The notes under the pieces were generated by a model that was not told where the DNA came from, searched no databases, and saw nothing but the letters and a program-made list of their open reading frames with translations. A DNA stretch of 64,000 bases, from NCBI GenBank assembly GCA_032622095.1, contig CP136067.1, positions 120,129,030 to 120,193,029 on the forward strand. The letters are read 5' to 3'. Position 1 is the first letter of the stretch. Each line of letters starts with the position of its first letter. The DNA is from Siphonodentalium dalli. Taxonomy: Eukaryota; Mollusca; Scaphopoda; Gadilida; Siphonodentaliidae. Positions 1 to 13,168 of the stretch are shown here, piece by piece. A program made the position numbers and the translations under genes.

Positions 1-189
1 GAAATACTCAGAAAGTAATTGCACTAGAAACGCGAAACCTGTAGCGAATATGTAGGCATCTGAGGTCTACTAAAAATAAAGGTATCCGCATGTCGGTCCA
101 ATGTTTCTTGACGGAGTTATGGCCCTTTTACGATTATTTTTCACTATTATTATTATTATTATACTCAACACTTTTGCAACGCCTTAATA

Positions 190-530
190 TCTGAAAGTAT
201 GGGGAGTATCGAACTGAAAGTTTTGACCTTGAACTGACCATTTAGAAGGTCAATGTCAGGTCGGGGTCACGATTTGACCCACCCAAAAGACTCCCCGGAC
301 AAAAGTACCCCTAGGTATTAAATTTCGTTGAAATCCGTCTGTTTTACCATATTTGACCTTGGATTGACCTTTATGAAGGTCAATGTCAGGTCGGGGTCAC
401 GATTTGACCCGTCCAAAACACTCCCTGGACAAAAGTATCAAATTTTGTCAAAATCCGTCCAGCAGTTTTCCCGGTCATAGCTAACAGACAAACAAACAGA
501 CAAACAGAAGTCCCAAAATATATATTAAAT
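190..530 (+). repeat. Dispersed repeat tail with two 130-bp modules
   Basis: Two modules begin with TTTGACCTTG about 130 bases apart (near 222 and 352). Each continues through GGTCAATGTCAGGTCGGGG and a hydrophobic-poor spacer to a conserved CCGGACAAAAGTA-like end. The second module runs into an AAATCCGTCCAGCAGTTTT sentence and then a run of CAGACAAACA. This order (a degenerate 'fit to the genus consensus' sentence followed by a GACAGACA-type run) is typical of the 3' ends of RTE-like or SINE-like repeats in invertebrates. No coding content is seen. Family assignment is inference. Confidence 0.5.
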
Positions 531-539
531 TTAGAAATG

Positions 540-2350
540 TTAATGCAAGTGCACCATCGGATCATAAGGCACCAATTCGTATTCGCATGAAGAGGAACAC
601 ACATATACGCATAACACTCACATGGGATGGGATGGGATACCATGGAAGTATATCTGATTCCATGGAATCTGACCTCTAGTTTTAATATTATTATTGTTTG
701 TATCATTATTATATATTCATTTAAGAAACGCATTCTACAGCAATTAGTTTTAATGCGCATTTACATAAAAATCAACACAAACAAGATAGCATCGCGCATA
801 TTTACACGTACAAACAATACAAGCTTCACCAATATATGACAGATATCTCGGAAGATAACTATTCAAAAATGGCACTACACTTAAACCTAAAAAAAATATC
901 CGGTAGATTAAAAGACCTGGCTAAAACAGTACTACGTTAAGATATATCATTGCCAACTATAACGGATAAGCCTAAATATATAAACGATGTACTTATAGCG
1001 AATAACACATTTTGAACAGGTGAGTTTTAAGAGCTGTTTTATAAGATACTACCAAGTATATCCTCATCATATTAACGACTAGTTAGTTCCAAATAGAGAT
1101 TGAGACATTTTGAAATGAGGGACAGGATTCACAATGATCATAAAAAGCATACATACACCTAGCTCATTCTTTAACTCTGTTGGTTGAGTTATGTATAATA
1201 TAGGTGAAGAAAAAGATAATAGATAGTGTAATCTTCCAACCATGAATGACATAATATATATAGCAAGAAAACCATAGTCAGAAATGGTAATGCCTTCAAT
1301 ATCATATTATTAGGCATATATAAATTATAGCGTATGGTGTGCGCTTGGTGATGAAGCATGTACAAACATTTCTATAATCGGACGTGCCAATCTAAAGTTA
1401 TGATAATTATGAAATATTTACATTGATATGTGTCCACAAAGGACGCATACGATCCAATTGGTTGAAAGGTTCATCGGTAAACTTGCAACGCCCGTTGCAT
1501 TGATACACCAAGGCCGTTGATAAAAAGCTGATAATACCGGGCGCTTTGGGTCGTATATAGACTATATCAAATTTTGTGACGTCACCAATTTTTATTATCT
1601 AATACCACGCTGCTGTTTTGAATTTGAGCGTGCACTTTTCTCGCACAGTAGATGTGTGGGCTTAAAGCATTAATGCCGTAGTCGGAAAATCTTGTCACTG
1701 TGTCTTTCGATTACTGGTATTGTTAATGAAAATTATGAATATTGAATTACACTTTAAGTTCATTCGTAGTTGACCTTTTATTGAGAAACTATGACACAAT
1801 AAATAACGATACCAGTAACCACAGTCTACACTCTGCGGGTCGAGTGAATCGTGATGTGAAATATAATAAGATTCACATCTCGAATTTACCGATCTATACT
1901 GTGCGACGGCGGGCCATCAGGCTGGATTCGTTATCTCCGGTTTAAACCTCCGAGTTCAAACCTAGTTTAAACTACATTGGTGGTCCATCCAAACCGGATC
2001 TAAGGGGGCGTTTTTGTCGTTCAGTTGCAAGCTAATTGACAACTCGGTTCAGCGATATGAGCATGCAGTCAAACTACTCTCTTACCAATCGGACCAAAAA
2101 GACAGGCCGATATAATGGTTATTAACACGCCATAAATTATCGCGAACGCATGCACGCTCATTGGATTTATTCATTGAGAAACAAGTATCGCTCATGGACC
2201 ATTAATCCGATCTCATTCTGGGTTTAAATCAATCTGACAAAGGGCATGTCTCTCAACACGAGTTTCACACGCTGTTCATCACTTGGTTTGTGATAGATTT
2301 TCTGCAAGATGCTTTACCCGCAAAGATAACATTTGTTGTATTTCTGTATA
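540..2350. other. No gene seen; unassigned AT-rich sequence
   Basis: Only short chance frames occur. A small interrupted palindrome around CCATGGAA...TTCCATGG lies near 640-665. GGTTTAAACC-type motifs near 1938-1970 recur in inverted orientation near 8430-8510, but the match is too diverged to define an element. Confidence 0.4.
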
Positions 2351-2354
2351 TATT

Positions 2355-2495
2355 AAAGGGTATATGAGCTGTCTATCTGTATGTCTATTTGTCTGTTCGC
2401 AACTTTTCGCACATACCCCTCGACCGAGATCAACCAAATTAGGTGTGGTGACTCGGGGCAACCAAGCGGGTGGTATAACGGAGTTAGGTTTTCAA
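2355..2495 (-). repeat. Reverse-oriented GACAGACA-type repeat tail
   Basis: The plus strand reads CTGTCTATCTGTATGTCTAT followed by TTGTCTGTTCG and then a GATCAACCAAATTAGGTGTGG sentence. Read on the minus strand this is a repeat-tail sentence followed by an imperfect ACAGACAAATAGACA run, the same architecture as at 190-530 and 60.4 kb. It ends just before the large TIR element that starts at 2566. Confidence 0.4.
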
Positions 2496-2565
2496 AATTT
2501 TGATTTAAAAAATAAGAAAATTTAATGTAAAAAAAAAATGAAAAAGTTGTGTTGTTAAACTGATA

Positions 2566-5500
2566 GTAGAGTCGCTTATGTCATATTTTGGGCTCCCGTG
2601 GGAAATTCATGAACAAATATAGAGACCATGTTCATGAGCCAGTATATGGTCTCTACTTCAGAAAAAAATTTGTTAGACCCCCTGGGGTCGCGACTGGGTG
2701 GTCTGATGACGTCACAAAGATGGCCGCCATGCTCATTTTTTTAATTTCGCCATTGTTATATTTCATGATAAAAATATAATTTTGATATAAAATAAATGAC
2801 AATCCTTTTGTACCGTGCATGGTGTGACGCCATGTTATATTTTTATATAATAATTTGTCCTCTTGATCAAAGATGGCCGCCAAAATGGCGACCGGAAGTG
2901 GGAAATTGATGATTTTCCATACATGTCGCTTACATCATTTCCGATTGTATCGAATTGGTGACGATTAGGGAATATACTTCTCTTCAATCTTGATAAAAAC
3001 TCACTTAGGCATCACATTAGTTGATTTCTTGAATCATAACCTTGATTTAATTCTCCAAATGCGATGATTTAAAGGAATTGGTATGAATTTCGCCAAAATA
3101 TACTTTTTTATTTTCTAACTATATCCTTATAGAAATTTAGAAATAATCGATGATGGAAATGAGTATGATCATTACATAAGGTATTTACATCTAACTGGAT
3201 CCAGAAACTGTCAACTTAATCCAAGATGGCTTCCAAGATGGCGGCCAAAATACGATAATACGCAAATTTTACCCTTTTTCATCCAATTACGTTTCTGTCA
3301 TGTAGAAGGTGAATGTAGTAGACTAATTTGCTTCTTCCAAATAAATATCTGCCATGTTACGGCACATTCATAGTAGTTGTCTTTCCGCAATGACTCAATA
3401 TGCGAGTTCATATGATAATTATTGTCCAAATAAGCATCGTGAAAATTCGCTAAACATTATATTTGCACACGTCAAATAACATGTCCACAACAGGAGAACG
3501 ATATCTCGGTGTTAGATATATGAATGAATGTACTCCGATTTAGATGATCCGGAGTTATTAATATCTCATTGTAATCGAGATGGCCGCCAATGTGGCGGAA
3601 ATGGCGAAATTTGACATTAAAATAGATATATTTCCGAAATATATCACAGCGTGCAAGAAAGGTACATACGCATATCATTATCATACATGGGCTTTCGGTG
3701 AGAAATATATAAAACTGAAATATATGTTCGAGCACGTTAAGTAAATGGACTTGTGTCAAACTCGATTCTGATATTATATAAATAGAGACCTACGTGGTAT
3801 GTGGAGATAATAGTGAAGTTTCCAACTTCAGGCGATGTCAGCTACCAATGCTCAAATCATGCATGTGATCGCCATAAGTTCTTGCATATCGATAACGATT
3901 GAGTCTATCTAATATCTACTCGTATACTAAAAGGTCTAGCGACGGACTCAATCAGATTACTGTATGTAGCTAACAGTAGCTGGCTTTTGAAGCCTGAAAT
4001 TGAAAATATAAACCAGGAGATCGCCCGGAGCCTTGTTAAGATATTCTAGCTATACTTTATTCTTTTCCATTTCACCATGATACATGTATACCGCCGGTAT
4101 AGGCTTGGTAGATGAATGAGGTTGGATAGTCTGTCGAAGCTACACGGACGTTTTCTGACGTTTTCCATAAAAGTCTTCGTAAAATCAACCATTGTATGGG
4201 TACTCTTGGTGATTGGAATGGAAAATCGACACAAAATTATCAGAAACCCCATTCTACCATTCTGGCAAACATATGTGCATGATGATTGTTGATGATTGCC
4301 TCATGCTTAGACTGATTCTTGTCACCAGTTCATACTATTAAAGTACCGCTACATTTCCACACGTGCATTACTATGACGACCAAGTTGGGATCTTGACAAA
4401 TTTGAACTAGAACTCAAGCAATATATTTACTTGTATTGCAGCGATATTAGCATACTTATGTATCACTACACGTATGTACAAATGTATATAATTAGTTTGT
4501 CTCATATACAAGTAGCGTTTATGTGTATCTGGACCATAACACTATCGTTAGGTGGGGTGAATATAAAATGATTCCCGGAAATTACTCACATAAGCCTGCA
4601 CAGTTGATGTCGAATCCGGTCCACGATTAAACGTATACTAACAGTTTTTTGTATTATTCATGGAATAAATACTGTTTAAACTAAAGTCTATCTGATCAAC
4701 TGGATTGATTTTCACGTGAACATGTATGGAGCTCTGTGTAGAATAGCCCCATCATGACCGTGTTCTGCTGAAGTTAATCTATATATGCCACTTGGTTGGG
4801 GGATTATCAAGATGCATGAATGCAGCATGATATATACAATTTATGGGATATAGCCAGACTGATCTGATAACTCCTAGTCGAATAGAATTAGAACAGTTTG
4901 AGTTATTAGAATATATAGGGATCGGCCTATATAATATGATGATGCCATTATTATTATTATAGTGAACCATGGCCACCTCCGTAGTTACGCGTGCTAATTC
5001 AACTTCCTTCATTTACACATTTCCTTTGGTTCATGATAACGTTATAACCAGAATCAACATGGCACGTCATGAGCTGTTATTAACTCCAAATATTACTTCA
5101 CATTATGTTGTAAGAAGTTAGTGGACTGCGTTGCCCCATAATGTCATTCAGTATTAAGAACCTGGATTATAGAGTATATTGGACATAATAAATTAAACTG
5201 ATGACATGACACCGGAAGACCCATCACTACTAATAGACGTTTCACCCATTTCCCACCATGTGGTCGTACAGTTTGTCAAAACGCGGGAATTAGTATCATA
5301 ATAAGTATCACCTGTCTATTTTTGGCTCGTATCTATTGCGCTTACCATTCACAGTCTTTCGTCATATAAGCTGCATGGTTGGATATGCAAAGCAGTTGCG
5401 CAGTCCCTGTTGATTTCGATAAACTTCAAAATAACCGCTAATCAAGTGCGGCCGGCAGCACAGTCATAACCATTGCCCAGAACCACTTTCCTATTAAACT

Positions 5501-7326
5501 GATGTACAAACGTAATGCATTGTCTCACTAAACTTTTCACATGCCTAAATCATAGAAATCAATATGGGATATTAGTTTGCTGTATGCTCAATGGTCCATA
5601 CCAGCCTACCGTGTTCATGCCAAGCCACCTTTCGTATATTGGGCGAATAACTTTGTGTGGCTACGCCCAATTAACTGTAAACGAGGAAAGCTAACAACCA
5701 GACATACCACTTCGCCCGTTTGTGGGGATCTAGCCTGGTGTATGGCAATGTTCATTTCAACTGAATAACATGTCCTGTGGGGTCACTAACGTATATTAAC
5801 TTTTCAAAACTCCACATTTGCAATGAAAGTGGTTGGACTACTTTGGTGAAAACAATCATCAAGATTTCAGAACCTGGTATTCACAATATATCACTTTAAG
5901 CTTGATACGGGACACTACCGCATATACGGATATATTACCCACATATGGGTGTCTATTCTATTTTTGATCTGTTGTGGTTATCAATACGATTGAAACCTGC
6001 TAAGTTCAGCTAAACGAGGTTCAAATGGTGTTACTATGCACATTTAATTAAAGGTTACAACGCAACTAACAGTGAGACAAGCAGGCCAAATGACAGCCAT
6101 AGCATTAATTATATTATTGTTTGTGTTTTATAAACAAGGATGTGTTGTTTCTTGCTTGCCAAGATTAATGGTATAGCTGAGAAGTACAATCCCACTTCAT
6201 AACTATCACAATAAACAATTGCTACCTGCTATGATACACTATATGCATTTGCTACAGATATGTCGCGACAAGAACTAACACTAACGATTAACTGCATCAT
6301 CAATTACTATTTGATATGGTAACCACCATTACTTCTCACTTAGTACTTTGGCTTAGAGTATAGCACAGACGTCTAGACATTGGAATAGTAACACTTGCCC
6401 ACCAAAGCTAAGATGGCGGTCTAAGATACTTTCTAATTTCACATAGTGAGTTGGATTTTCTCTTCAACACCCTCCTCACTTAATATCAGGAAATTTGAAG
6501 AAATGCCGCGTATGCTGTATAGGACATCGCTAATTTGTATAAGAAATTAAAGCTATGCGCATATACTTAAAATTAGCCGATTAACCTAATTCCCCATGAT
6601 GGAATGCCAGGGCGACATTTAGTGATGTACCGTAACGAACGCTGACTTTTGTATTTTGACTGCCATTTTGGTAGCCATCTTGGATGAAATTTAACAGTTT
6701 TGTTGAAGTGTGATAATAATTCCGCATGTGGAACGAATACTTCTTTCCCATCACTGAATGCCGCTCATTTCTTTAAATCTATTGCTACAATATCGGAATT
6801 AATTTTTTACAAGATGATATAATTCGATTATCTAAAGTGGATTTTTGACAGATCGAACAACGTTTTGTACAATAGAATTGGTCACCACATTGCTGAAGCA
6901 ATAATTAAACACAGAATTGTCACAATTCACAGTCGATACCAAACGGAAGGTCATTTACATGAGATTCTTGAAAATCACAAAATTGTTGATTTTTTAGTGC
7001 CATTTTGGCAGCCATCTTTGACTGGAATAACAATTTCCCGTTAAATTGGGTACTGTACTTCGAGAACTACTATTGATGAATTGCCCTAACTGAAAAGAAT
7101 GTATAACAATTAAGAAATATGCGCTGAATTAGTCAGTTCTTATGACAACCCTACATCTGAACTGAACTGACAATGACGTCATCTTTGTGACGTCATAATT
7201 CTCGCCAGTCGCGGACCCATGAAGTCTAACAAACTTTTTCCGACAAAGTAAGTGATATCCTATCATAATATCATAGTCTCTATATTTGTTCAAACAATTC
7301 CCACGAAAGTACATAAGTAACTCTAC
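2566..7326. mobile_element. 4.8-kb element with long TIRs, TA target duplication, no transposase seen
   Basis: The left end reads TA then GTAGAGTCGCTTATGT at 2566. The right end, read on the opposite strand, is TA then GTAGAGTTACTTATGT, ending at 7326. Inverted similarity continues inward through a GTGGGAAWT motif, AACAAATATAGAGAC, TTTGTTAGAC, a TGACGTCACAAAGATG block, and more weakly to blocks rich in GATGGCCGCCAAAATGG near 2870 and 7000. The TIRs are therefore at least about 180 bp and probably 400 bp or more, with decay. Both ends are bordered by TA (2564-2565 and 7327-7328). About 3 kb of interior (3.8-6.4 kb) has only short random frames, so it is either a non-autonomous element or a dead one. 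Superfamily unknown. Confidence 0.65.
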
Positions 7327-7333
7327 TATGAGC

Positions 7334-8725
7334 AAGGAGTTGAATCTAGCAAGACACACAATTTAAAATCTGACTTAATTTTTGTTTGCTTTAAATTTAA
7401 TTAAAATGTTCAAATGATCAAAATGTGCGCAAAGGTGGCGCAGGCTCTTATCCTCTGACGCTAAATAAAGGCTCCATAATCGAGTCAATTCTGGACCAAG
7501 AGGTCTGTCTAGTAAAGGCAATTTATTTGCTTATGAGTGCACACCAGAAGTGGCATCTGGACTGTGGAAGTGGGCAACCATGCAGAGGGACAGCTTTTAA
7601 TAAAGAAATATATTACATGCATTGCTTTTTTTCAATGTCATAAGTTTCCCGTTATGCAGAAAATCAAAAAGTTCTCAGGGTTTGAACTGGTGGAATATTA
7701 TGGCAATTTATAGGCGTAGCCAGAGCAGAACTTTGTGGTATGATCTACACCAAAATAGGTTATCCAATTTGACCCATAGAGCAATTTAATTTTAGGATTG
7801 CAAACTATGTGTATAGAATATCTGATCATACAGTAGCATCGATTTGTCAAAATTAAAACGTTGAAACCTTCAAATGAATTCGTAGAAAACACCAGTATTT
7901 GTGATTGCCACAAGACAACAAAAAAGCCATAAGATAGTTGTAAAAATCATATTGAACGAACATGTCCATATCTGAGCAAAGCTCGCGTGCTAATGGGTCA
8001 ACTGTGACACGATAACACTCGTGGGCAGTCGCCACTTAGAAATGCTCTCATTCGAGATTATTTACAGCTCCACAATCTGATTGTTTGACAATTCTAAACC
8101 GCAATCGAGAAAATACTAGCTGATTCGTCATCTCAGGTTTAGCCTCGGTAAAAACTGGTTTAGCTGCATGGACCGTCGAATCATATAGTTGCCGATTTAA
8201 GATTACAACACGCAAATAAAATATCGAAATTAACAAAACTTATCCCAATACTCCTTATAGGTGTGAGGGCTTCTCGCTTATAAATTTCCAATCAAAATAT
8301 GCTCGCTATCGTAATTATTGATTTTCGCAATCAATAAACGCGACGGTCCGCATTAGGAAACTACGATTAATTATCTCGAAGATACATAGACACTATTGCT
8401 AACCCGCTGGTTTGGCTGGACCAGGTTTAAACCAGAGATGACGAATGCCCCACTTAGACACGCGGTCTCGGGATTAAACTACGGATTTAGCTTTCAAACG
8501 GCGGTTTAAACCTAGAGGTTTACGTAGAGCAGACCGATCCTCAGTGCACACCACTTGGTACTGTGCGAAACGAAATAACATATATATGGAATTAACTGTT
8601 ATCATAAGACTACACAGCACATACATGCATCTGGTAATCCATAAATAGCATTATATTTTCTGGAATCGAAAGGAAAAAATATAATTATGAACAAAGCAGA
8701 AGCAAAGCAAGTTCAAGATCCAAAT
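7334..8725. other. No gene seen
   Basis: Short unrelated frames only. GGTTTAAACC-like motifs occur at 8427-8440 and 8508-8517. Nothing else could be supported. Confidence 0.35.
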
Positions 8726-9307
8726 GATATTCCGAGGGAGTGAGTGAAAACACCATAGATTTTGTTTCTGCATTGAATGTAACCAACCATTGTTTCGACC
8801 ACCAACTCTATCAATCTTCAAATAGTTCCAGCGAACTGTCATCGAGTGATGGTTGGACAGTCAAAAAACATGTATCATCTGCATACATACGAGCAAAGGA
8901 GTGTGTGGTCGTTGCCAGGTCATTGATATATGTCAGGAATAAGAAGGGTCACAGGGGATATCCCTGCAGAACTCCTGTCGGAATAATGTGGTAATCAGAA
9001 AAGAGGTCACCAACTAAAACACGTTGTAATATATTGGAGAGATAGCTGTTGAGCCAGTTGTGGGTGTTTCCGACAACTCCGTATTGTTCCAGTTTGAATA
9101 GCAACCCCCTGTGTCAGACTCTCTCAAACGCGTTGGACATATCGCAAAAATATTGCTGACGTATTTAACGTCTCATCGAGGGTCTGGCACAGGGGTGGTA
9201 TATCTCAACTAACTGGAAAGTTGTGCTATGCCCTGGGACAAATCCTGATTGATATTGGAATAGTATAGTATTATTTGAGAAATGGGCCGATAAGTATTTC
9301 AGGACAA

Positions 9308-9323
9308 TTTTCTCCATGATCTT
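9308..9323. repeat. Target-site duplication of the inserted LINE, left copy
   Basis: The 16 bases TTTTCTCCATGATCTT occur here, directly before the T run (poly-A on the minus strand), and again at 12284-12299. They sit inside the host LINE codons for a KIMEK stretch, so the duplicated copy is host sequence. Confidence 0.88.
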
Positions 9324-12283
9324 TTTTTTTTTTTTTTTTAAATTGTTTTTATTGGAATAAACAGACATCAATGAAGAATGTAAATACAGACAGGGTACAT
9401 GTTATTATAAATAAAGTTACATTCTTCCAATTCTCTCACATCTTGCTCACTTCATTTACACGTCTTTCGTACGTCATATGCACTCCCAGTGACTTACATG
9501 TAAATAGGGATAAATCGAATAATGTGTTCATTTTATATAGTAATCCAGATTTTAAATCTTTTGAACTTTGTTCCTGTGTACGGCGCATCGATACGACATC
9601 TAACTATAGACGGCGTTGTGGTATTGGGGCGATAATAGTATTTCTTGGGTATAGTAATTAAGTGAGTTTTTGAACTGGTGAAGAGAAAATATTCAGGACA
9701 AGTTTATTTGTGTTGACTCGTGCGTATATTTATGGCCTTTTTCTAAAAGGAACCAGTTTTTCGAAAATTCTTGTTGTTTCGATTGGCATCGTGCGGTATA
9801 CTTCTCACATTGGTATCTATAATTCAATTCTTTGAGGAAAACATTTAGCGATAAGTTAATTGGCTTGAATTTGGTCCTATAAATGTATTGTTTAATTAGA
9901 AGCCACAGCATGTTCGTTATAACGTTCGGATTCGTTGGTGATGAACCGAGAATCATTGCCATCTGCTGGGGACAGAGATCAATGCTGTTAATTTTACCCC
10001 AATCGCTGAGTTCCTTAATGAATTTCTGAACGTGAACACAGTTCCAAAATATGTGGGAGATGTCTTCTGTCTCGCTTTTACATCTATCGCATTTATCATC
10101 TTCTCGTAGATTGGATATTTTAAGAAACTTATTAGTTGATAATATTCGTGAGTTTATTCGGAATTGTAGCCATTGTAGCTTTGTGTCAGGCGTCGTGAGA
10201 AAGGGTAGTTTATCTAGTTTACACCATTGAATTGTGTTGTCAGGAAAAAACGCTTGCCATTTTCTGTGTGCTACTGTAGAAGTTGGAATATCGATTAAGA
10301 TGTTATAAAAGTCCTGTCCTCCTCGACTGTTTTTAAGCAGTTTAATGAAATTATTTGGTAAAAATGGGCTGCAAGTTCGAGTTATAGGCTGGTCAAGTTT
10401 TTTTGTGAGTAGTTTTATTTGATGTTGAATGTTATTAAGAGTGATGAAGTTTGTGCGTATGTTATAAATCTTTAGTAAATCGTCTCGTGTAAGAAAGCGG
10501 TCATTATCGTCCAGCATATCATTAAAAAATATAATCCCTTTTTCTCGCCAGGAGGTGAAATTTATTACTTTTCCGTACTGCTTTATCTTTGGGTTATTCC
10601 ATAACGTACATGCTGATATTTTGCGATTGTTTCTGTCTTTCTCTAGAAATTTTGTGAATGCCATCAGGACATCATGCCAAAAAGGATTGGTTAATTTTTT
10701 TGCCTGTTTTTCTATGTAGGAATAGTCATAAGTAAGGAACATAGGGTCATCGCGTAAAGGTATATCTGTTAAGGGGATCCATTTGGCACTTTTGGTTACG
10801 AGGCGCCTCACCCAAGTTATTTTCATGGACAGCATAAATTTGTTTACATCAACCATTTTTAATCCGCCGTTCTTATAATCTTGACAAATAACTTTGCGTT
10901 TAACTCGATCACGCTTCGAGTTCCAGAGAAAATTAAAGAGCGTTGTGTCAAGATTTTTCATAAAAAATATTACTGGGATTTGGTAGAGCTACAAAAAGGT
11001 GCGTTAATTTTGGAAGTATTAGTGATTTTATCACCGTTATTCGACCAATGGGTGTAAGTAACCGGTGTTTCCATGTTGCTATCAAACTTCAGTAAGTTTT
11101 CTATCATAATTGATATCCATTTTGTCAAGGTTGGTGTCAAAGTATATTCCAAGGAGATTGAAAGTACTATAAAATTTTAGTCCAAGATCTGGGCATATAA
11201 TATCCGTACGCTCCGTATAAGAGCCAATCCACGACGCCTGACATTTGCTATTGTTAATTTTCAGGCCTGAATAATCTGCAAATGAGTTTAAAACAGTATA
11301 TACTTCCCTGAGGCTTTCTTCGCTACCGTCCAAGATGAGAGTCGTGTCGTCTGCATACTGTGTAATTTTGTATTCTAAATTGCCGAGGTTGATACCTTTA
11401 ATGCGGCCATTGGACTTAATCATAATAGCTAAGATTTCCGCGCATATCAAAAAAATATACGGCGAGACTGGGTCACCCTGTCGACAGCCACGATATAGTT
11501 TGAAACTCTGAGATATATGCCCATTTATTAAAATAGATGAGTTGATATTCGTATAAAATATGGAAATCCACCTCTTCATGGCATCTCCAAAATTAAAAAA
11601 GTTAAGGCATTTATGTATAAATTTCCATGATACTGAATCAAAAGCCTTTTCGAAGTCTAGGAGGAGCAGTAACCCGGGTTTACCAGCCAATTTCGTCTCG
11701 TGAATTAGGTCATAGATAAGTCTAGTATTATCCCCGATGTAGCGATTTTTTAAGAATCCCGTTTGATCATCACTTATTATATATGGTAGAACACGTTTTA
11801 ATCATTCAGCTATGCATGAAGAAGCTAATTTGTAAGATATATTCAACAGTGAAATTGGTCGCCAATTTTTCAAATGATGTCTTTCTTTATCCTTTTTGGG
11901 GATCAGAGTAATTAATCCTTGTTTCTGGGTGATTGAGAGTTCCCCTTTATCATAAGCTTCATTGAGTGATTCACATAGAATTGGGACTAAGTCAATCCAG
12001 AAAAATTTCCAAAACTCATATGGGTATCCATCTAGTCCGCTGCATTTATCATTTTGCGATCGCTTCAACGCACAAGTTAGTTCAATTAGAGTTATTGGTC
12101 CTTCTATACTGTTGGCAGTGTCGTGGGACAATATTGTATGGTCTTTTTCAAGAATAGTATGAATATCAAGATTGTTTATGTTTTTCGATGCATATAAATT
12201 TTCGTAAAAATGTCTAGCTTCTTGCATTATGTCTGATTGATTGTCAATGTTTTTACCAGTGGAGTCGGTAAGGTTGCATAGAG
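9324..12283 (-). mobile_element. 5'-truncated Tx1/L1-like non-LTR retrotransposon
   Basis: A 2.96-kb minus-strand element is bounded by an exact 16-bp duplication (9308-9323 and 12284-12299). It has a poly-A tail (T run at about 9322-9339) and about 350 bp of 3' UTR. The 5' end starts inside the reverse transcriptase gene, so ORF1 and the endonuclease are missing: a 5'-truncated insertion typical of target-primed reverse transcription. It landed in the CR1/L2-like LINE relic in the same orientation. Element type is judged from the RT and C-terminal motifs (next entry). Confidence 0.9.
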
Positions 12284-12293
12284 TTTTCTCCAT
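9693..12293 (-). pseudogene. Tx1/L1-like ORF2: RT, thumb and C-terminal zinc knuckle
   Basis: Reading from the 5' side: an RT fingers segment with LKNWRPISLLNISYKLAS (11802-12293; its first three codons come from the target duplication); a palm with DFEKAFDSVSWKFI, GCRQGDPVSPYIF and QYADDTTLI (near 11350) in 11082-11801; a thumb and C-terminal region in 9693-11080 with a CX2C...HX4C knuckle (CDRCKSETED then HIFWNC, near 10040-10095). The protein would copy its own RNA at a nicked target site. The copy is dead: there is a TGA codon at about 11802, a frameshift near 11082 and another near 10965, while the rest stays open. The modest number of lesions suggests a younger insertion than its host LINE. 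The family call rests on remembered motif patterns. Confidence 0.88.
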
Positions 12294-12299
12294 GATCTT
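12284..12299. repeat. Target-site duplication of the inserted LINE, right copy
   Basis: This is the exact repeat of 9308-9323. Joining host sequence up to 9323 with sequence from 12300 restores the host reading frame through the KIMEK motif. Confidence 0.88.
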
Positions 12300-12580
12300 G
12301 CTGAGTTACGGGAGTAAGGATATATGGCTGTAATTTTTACAGCTGGATTTATCGTTTTTCTTGTAGATAGGGATAACATTTGCCTGCTTCCACCGTGTTG
12401 GAAAAACGCAGAACTCGATAGATTTCTTTAACCCTTTACCCAACAAACCGGCCAAAAACGGCCAAATAAAGCTGCAACAGCCTAAATTATCTTGGGTCTG
12501 TCTCAATAAAACCATACAAATATGGATATCATTGGAACCGGCTCATTGACCACATTGTGATGGTTACAGATATGCCATGT

Positions 12581-12649
12581 GCCAATGCATTATCTTATAT
12601 ATGCGAGTCGACCATAGGTCGCCTCGCATATATAAGAGAATGCATTGGC
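12581..12649. repeat. 69-bp near-perfect hairpin
   Basis: The arms start GCCAATGCATT and end AATGCATTGGC. They read through CTTATATATGCGAG to a centre GTCGACCATAGGTCGCC. The only unpaired part is an ATA loop plus one T-C mismatch (and an arm substitution in this copy). Identical or near-identical units lie at 12728-12796, 13175-13243, 13441-13509, 57075-57143 and 57225-57293. Confidence 0.9.
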
Positions 12650-12727
12650 CTAAAAAAATCTTTTTTTAACACTTTTTACCATTTTTTCTTACATTCTTTA
12701 ACAATTTTATAATTTTTAATGTGTTAA

Positions 12728-12796
12728 GCCAATGCATTCTCTTATATATGCGAGGCGACCTATGGTCGACTCGCATATATAAGAGAATGCATTGGC
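12728..12796. repeat. 69-bp hairpin, inverted relative to 12581-12649
   Basis: Same unit, with the centre in the opposite sense (GGCGACCTATGGTCGAC). It is followed by CACAGGG, the inner border of the hairpin module. Confidence 0.9.
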
Positions 12797-13168
12797 ACAG
12801 GGCCGTTCTGTTGGGTAAAGGGTTAAAAGAGCTTTAAGGGGGTGGCGATAGCTTGTTTTGTGATTTGGATCATTTTAACGGTAATTCCATCGTTGCCAGA
12901 TGCTTTATTAAGTTTCAACGTTCTAATAGCACAAATTATATCTTCGATAGTGAATTCAATGTCTGTTACACTGTTGCTACATTTCTGAGTGAATATTGGT
13001 AGACTAAACGACGGCTGGTCGAGGTCTGAATTAGAGATGAATACACCAGTGAGCATGAATGCTTTGGTGTGGTCAAATACTAAGATGCCACTGTCATCGG
13101 TAAGAGGGGGGGGGGGGGGGTAGCGTCTTTGTGTTTGGTTTGCATAATTTCCTTTATGATTTTTTTTA

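Larger units (their letters stand above)
12428..12826 (-). mobile_element. TTAA-flanked hairpin MITE, family A copy 1
   Basis: TTAA (12428-12431) is followed by CCCTTTACCCAACA; the other end is TGTTGGGTAAAGGG then TTAA (12823-12826). The 391-bp element contains two 69-bp hairpins at 12581-12649 and 12728-12796. TTAA plus a CCC terminus fits a piggyBac-like non-autonomous element (inference). It is inserted in the CR1/L2-like LINE: removing it and one TTAA joins the coding for ATPLKLF to that for KKSIEF...FPTRWK. A second copy lies at 57049-57442 in the opposite orientation. Confidence 0.85.

Noticed and set aside
1925-8517. GGTTTAAACC motifs near 1.94 kb and 8.43-8.51 kb as outer inverted repeats round the 4.8-kb element
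   Set aside because: Similarity is limited to short motifs and I could not extend it or find matching flanks.
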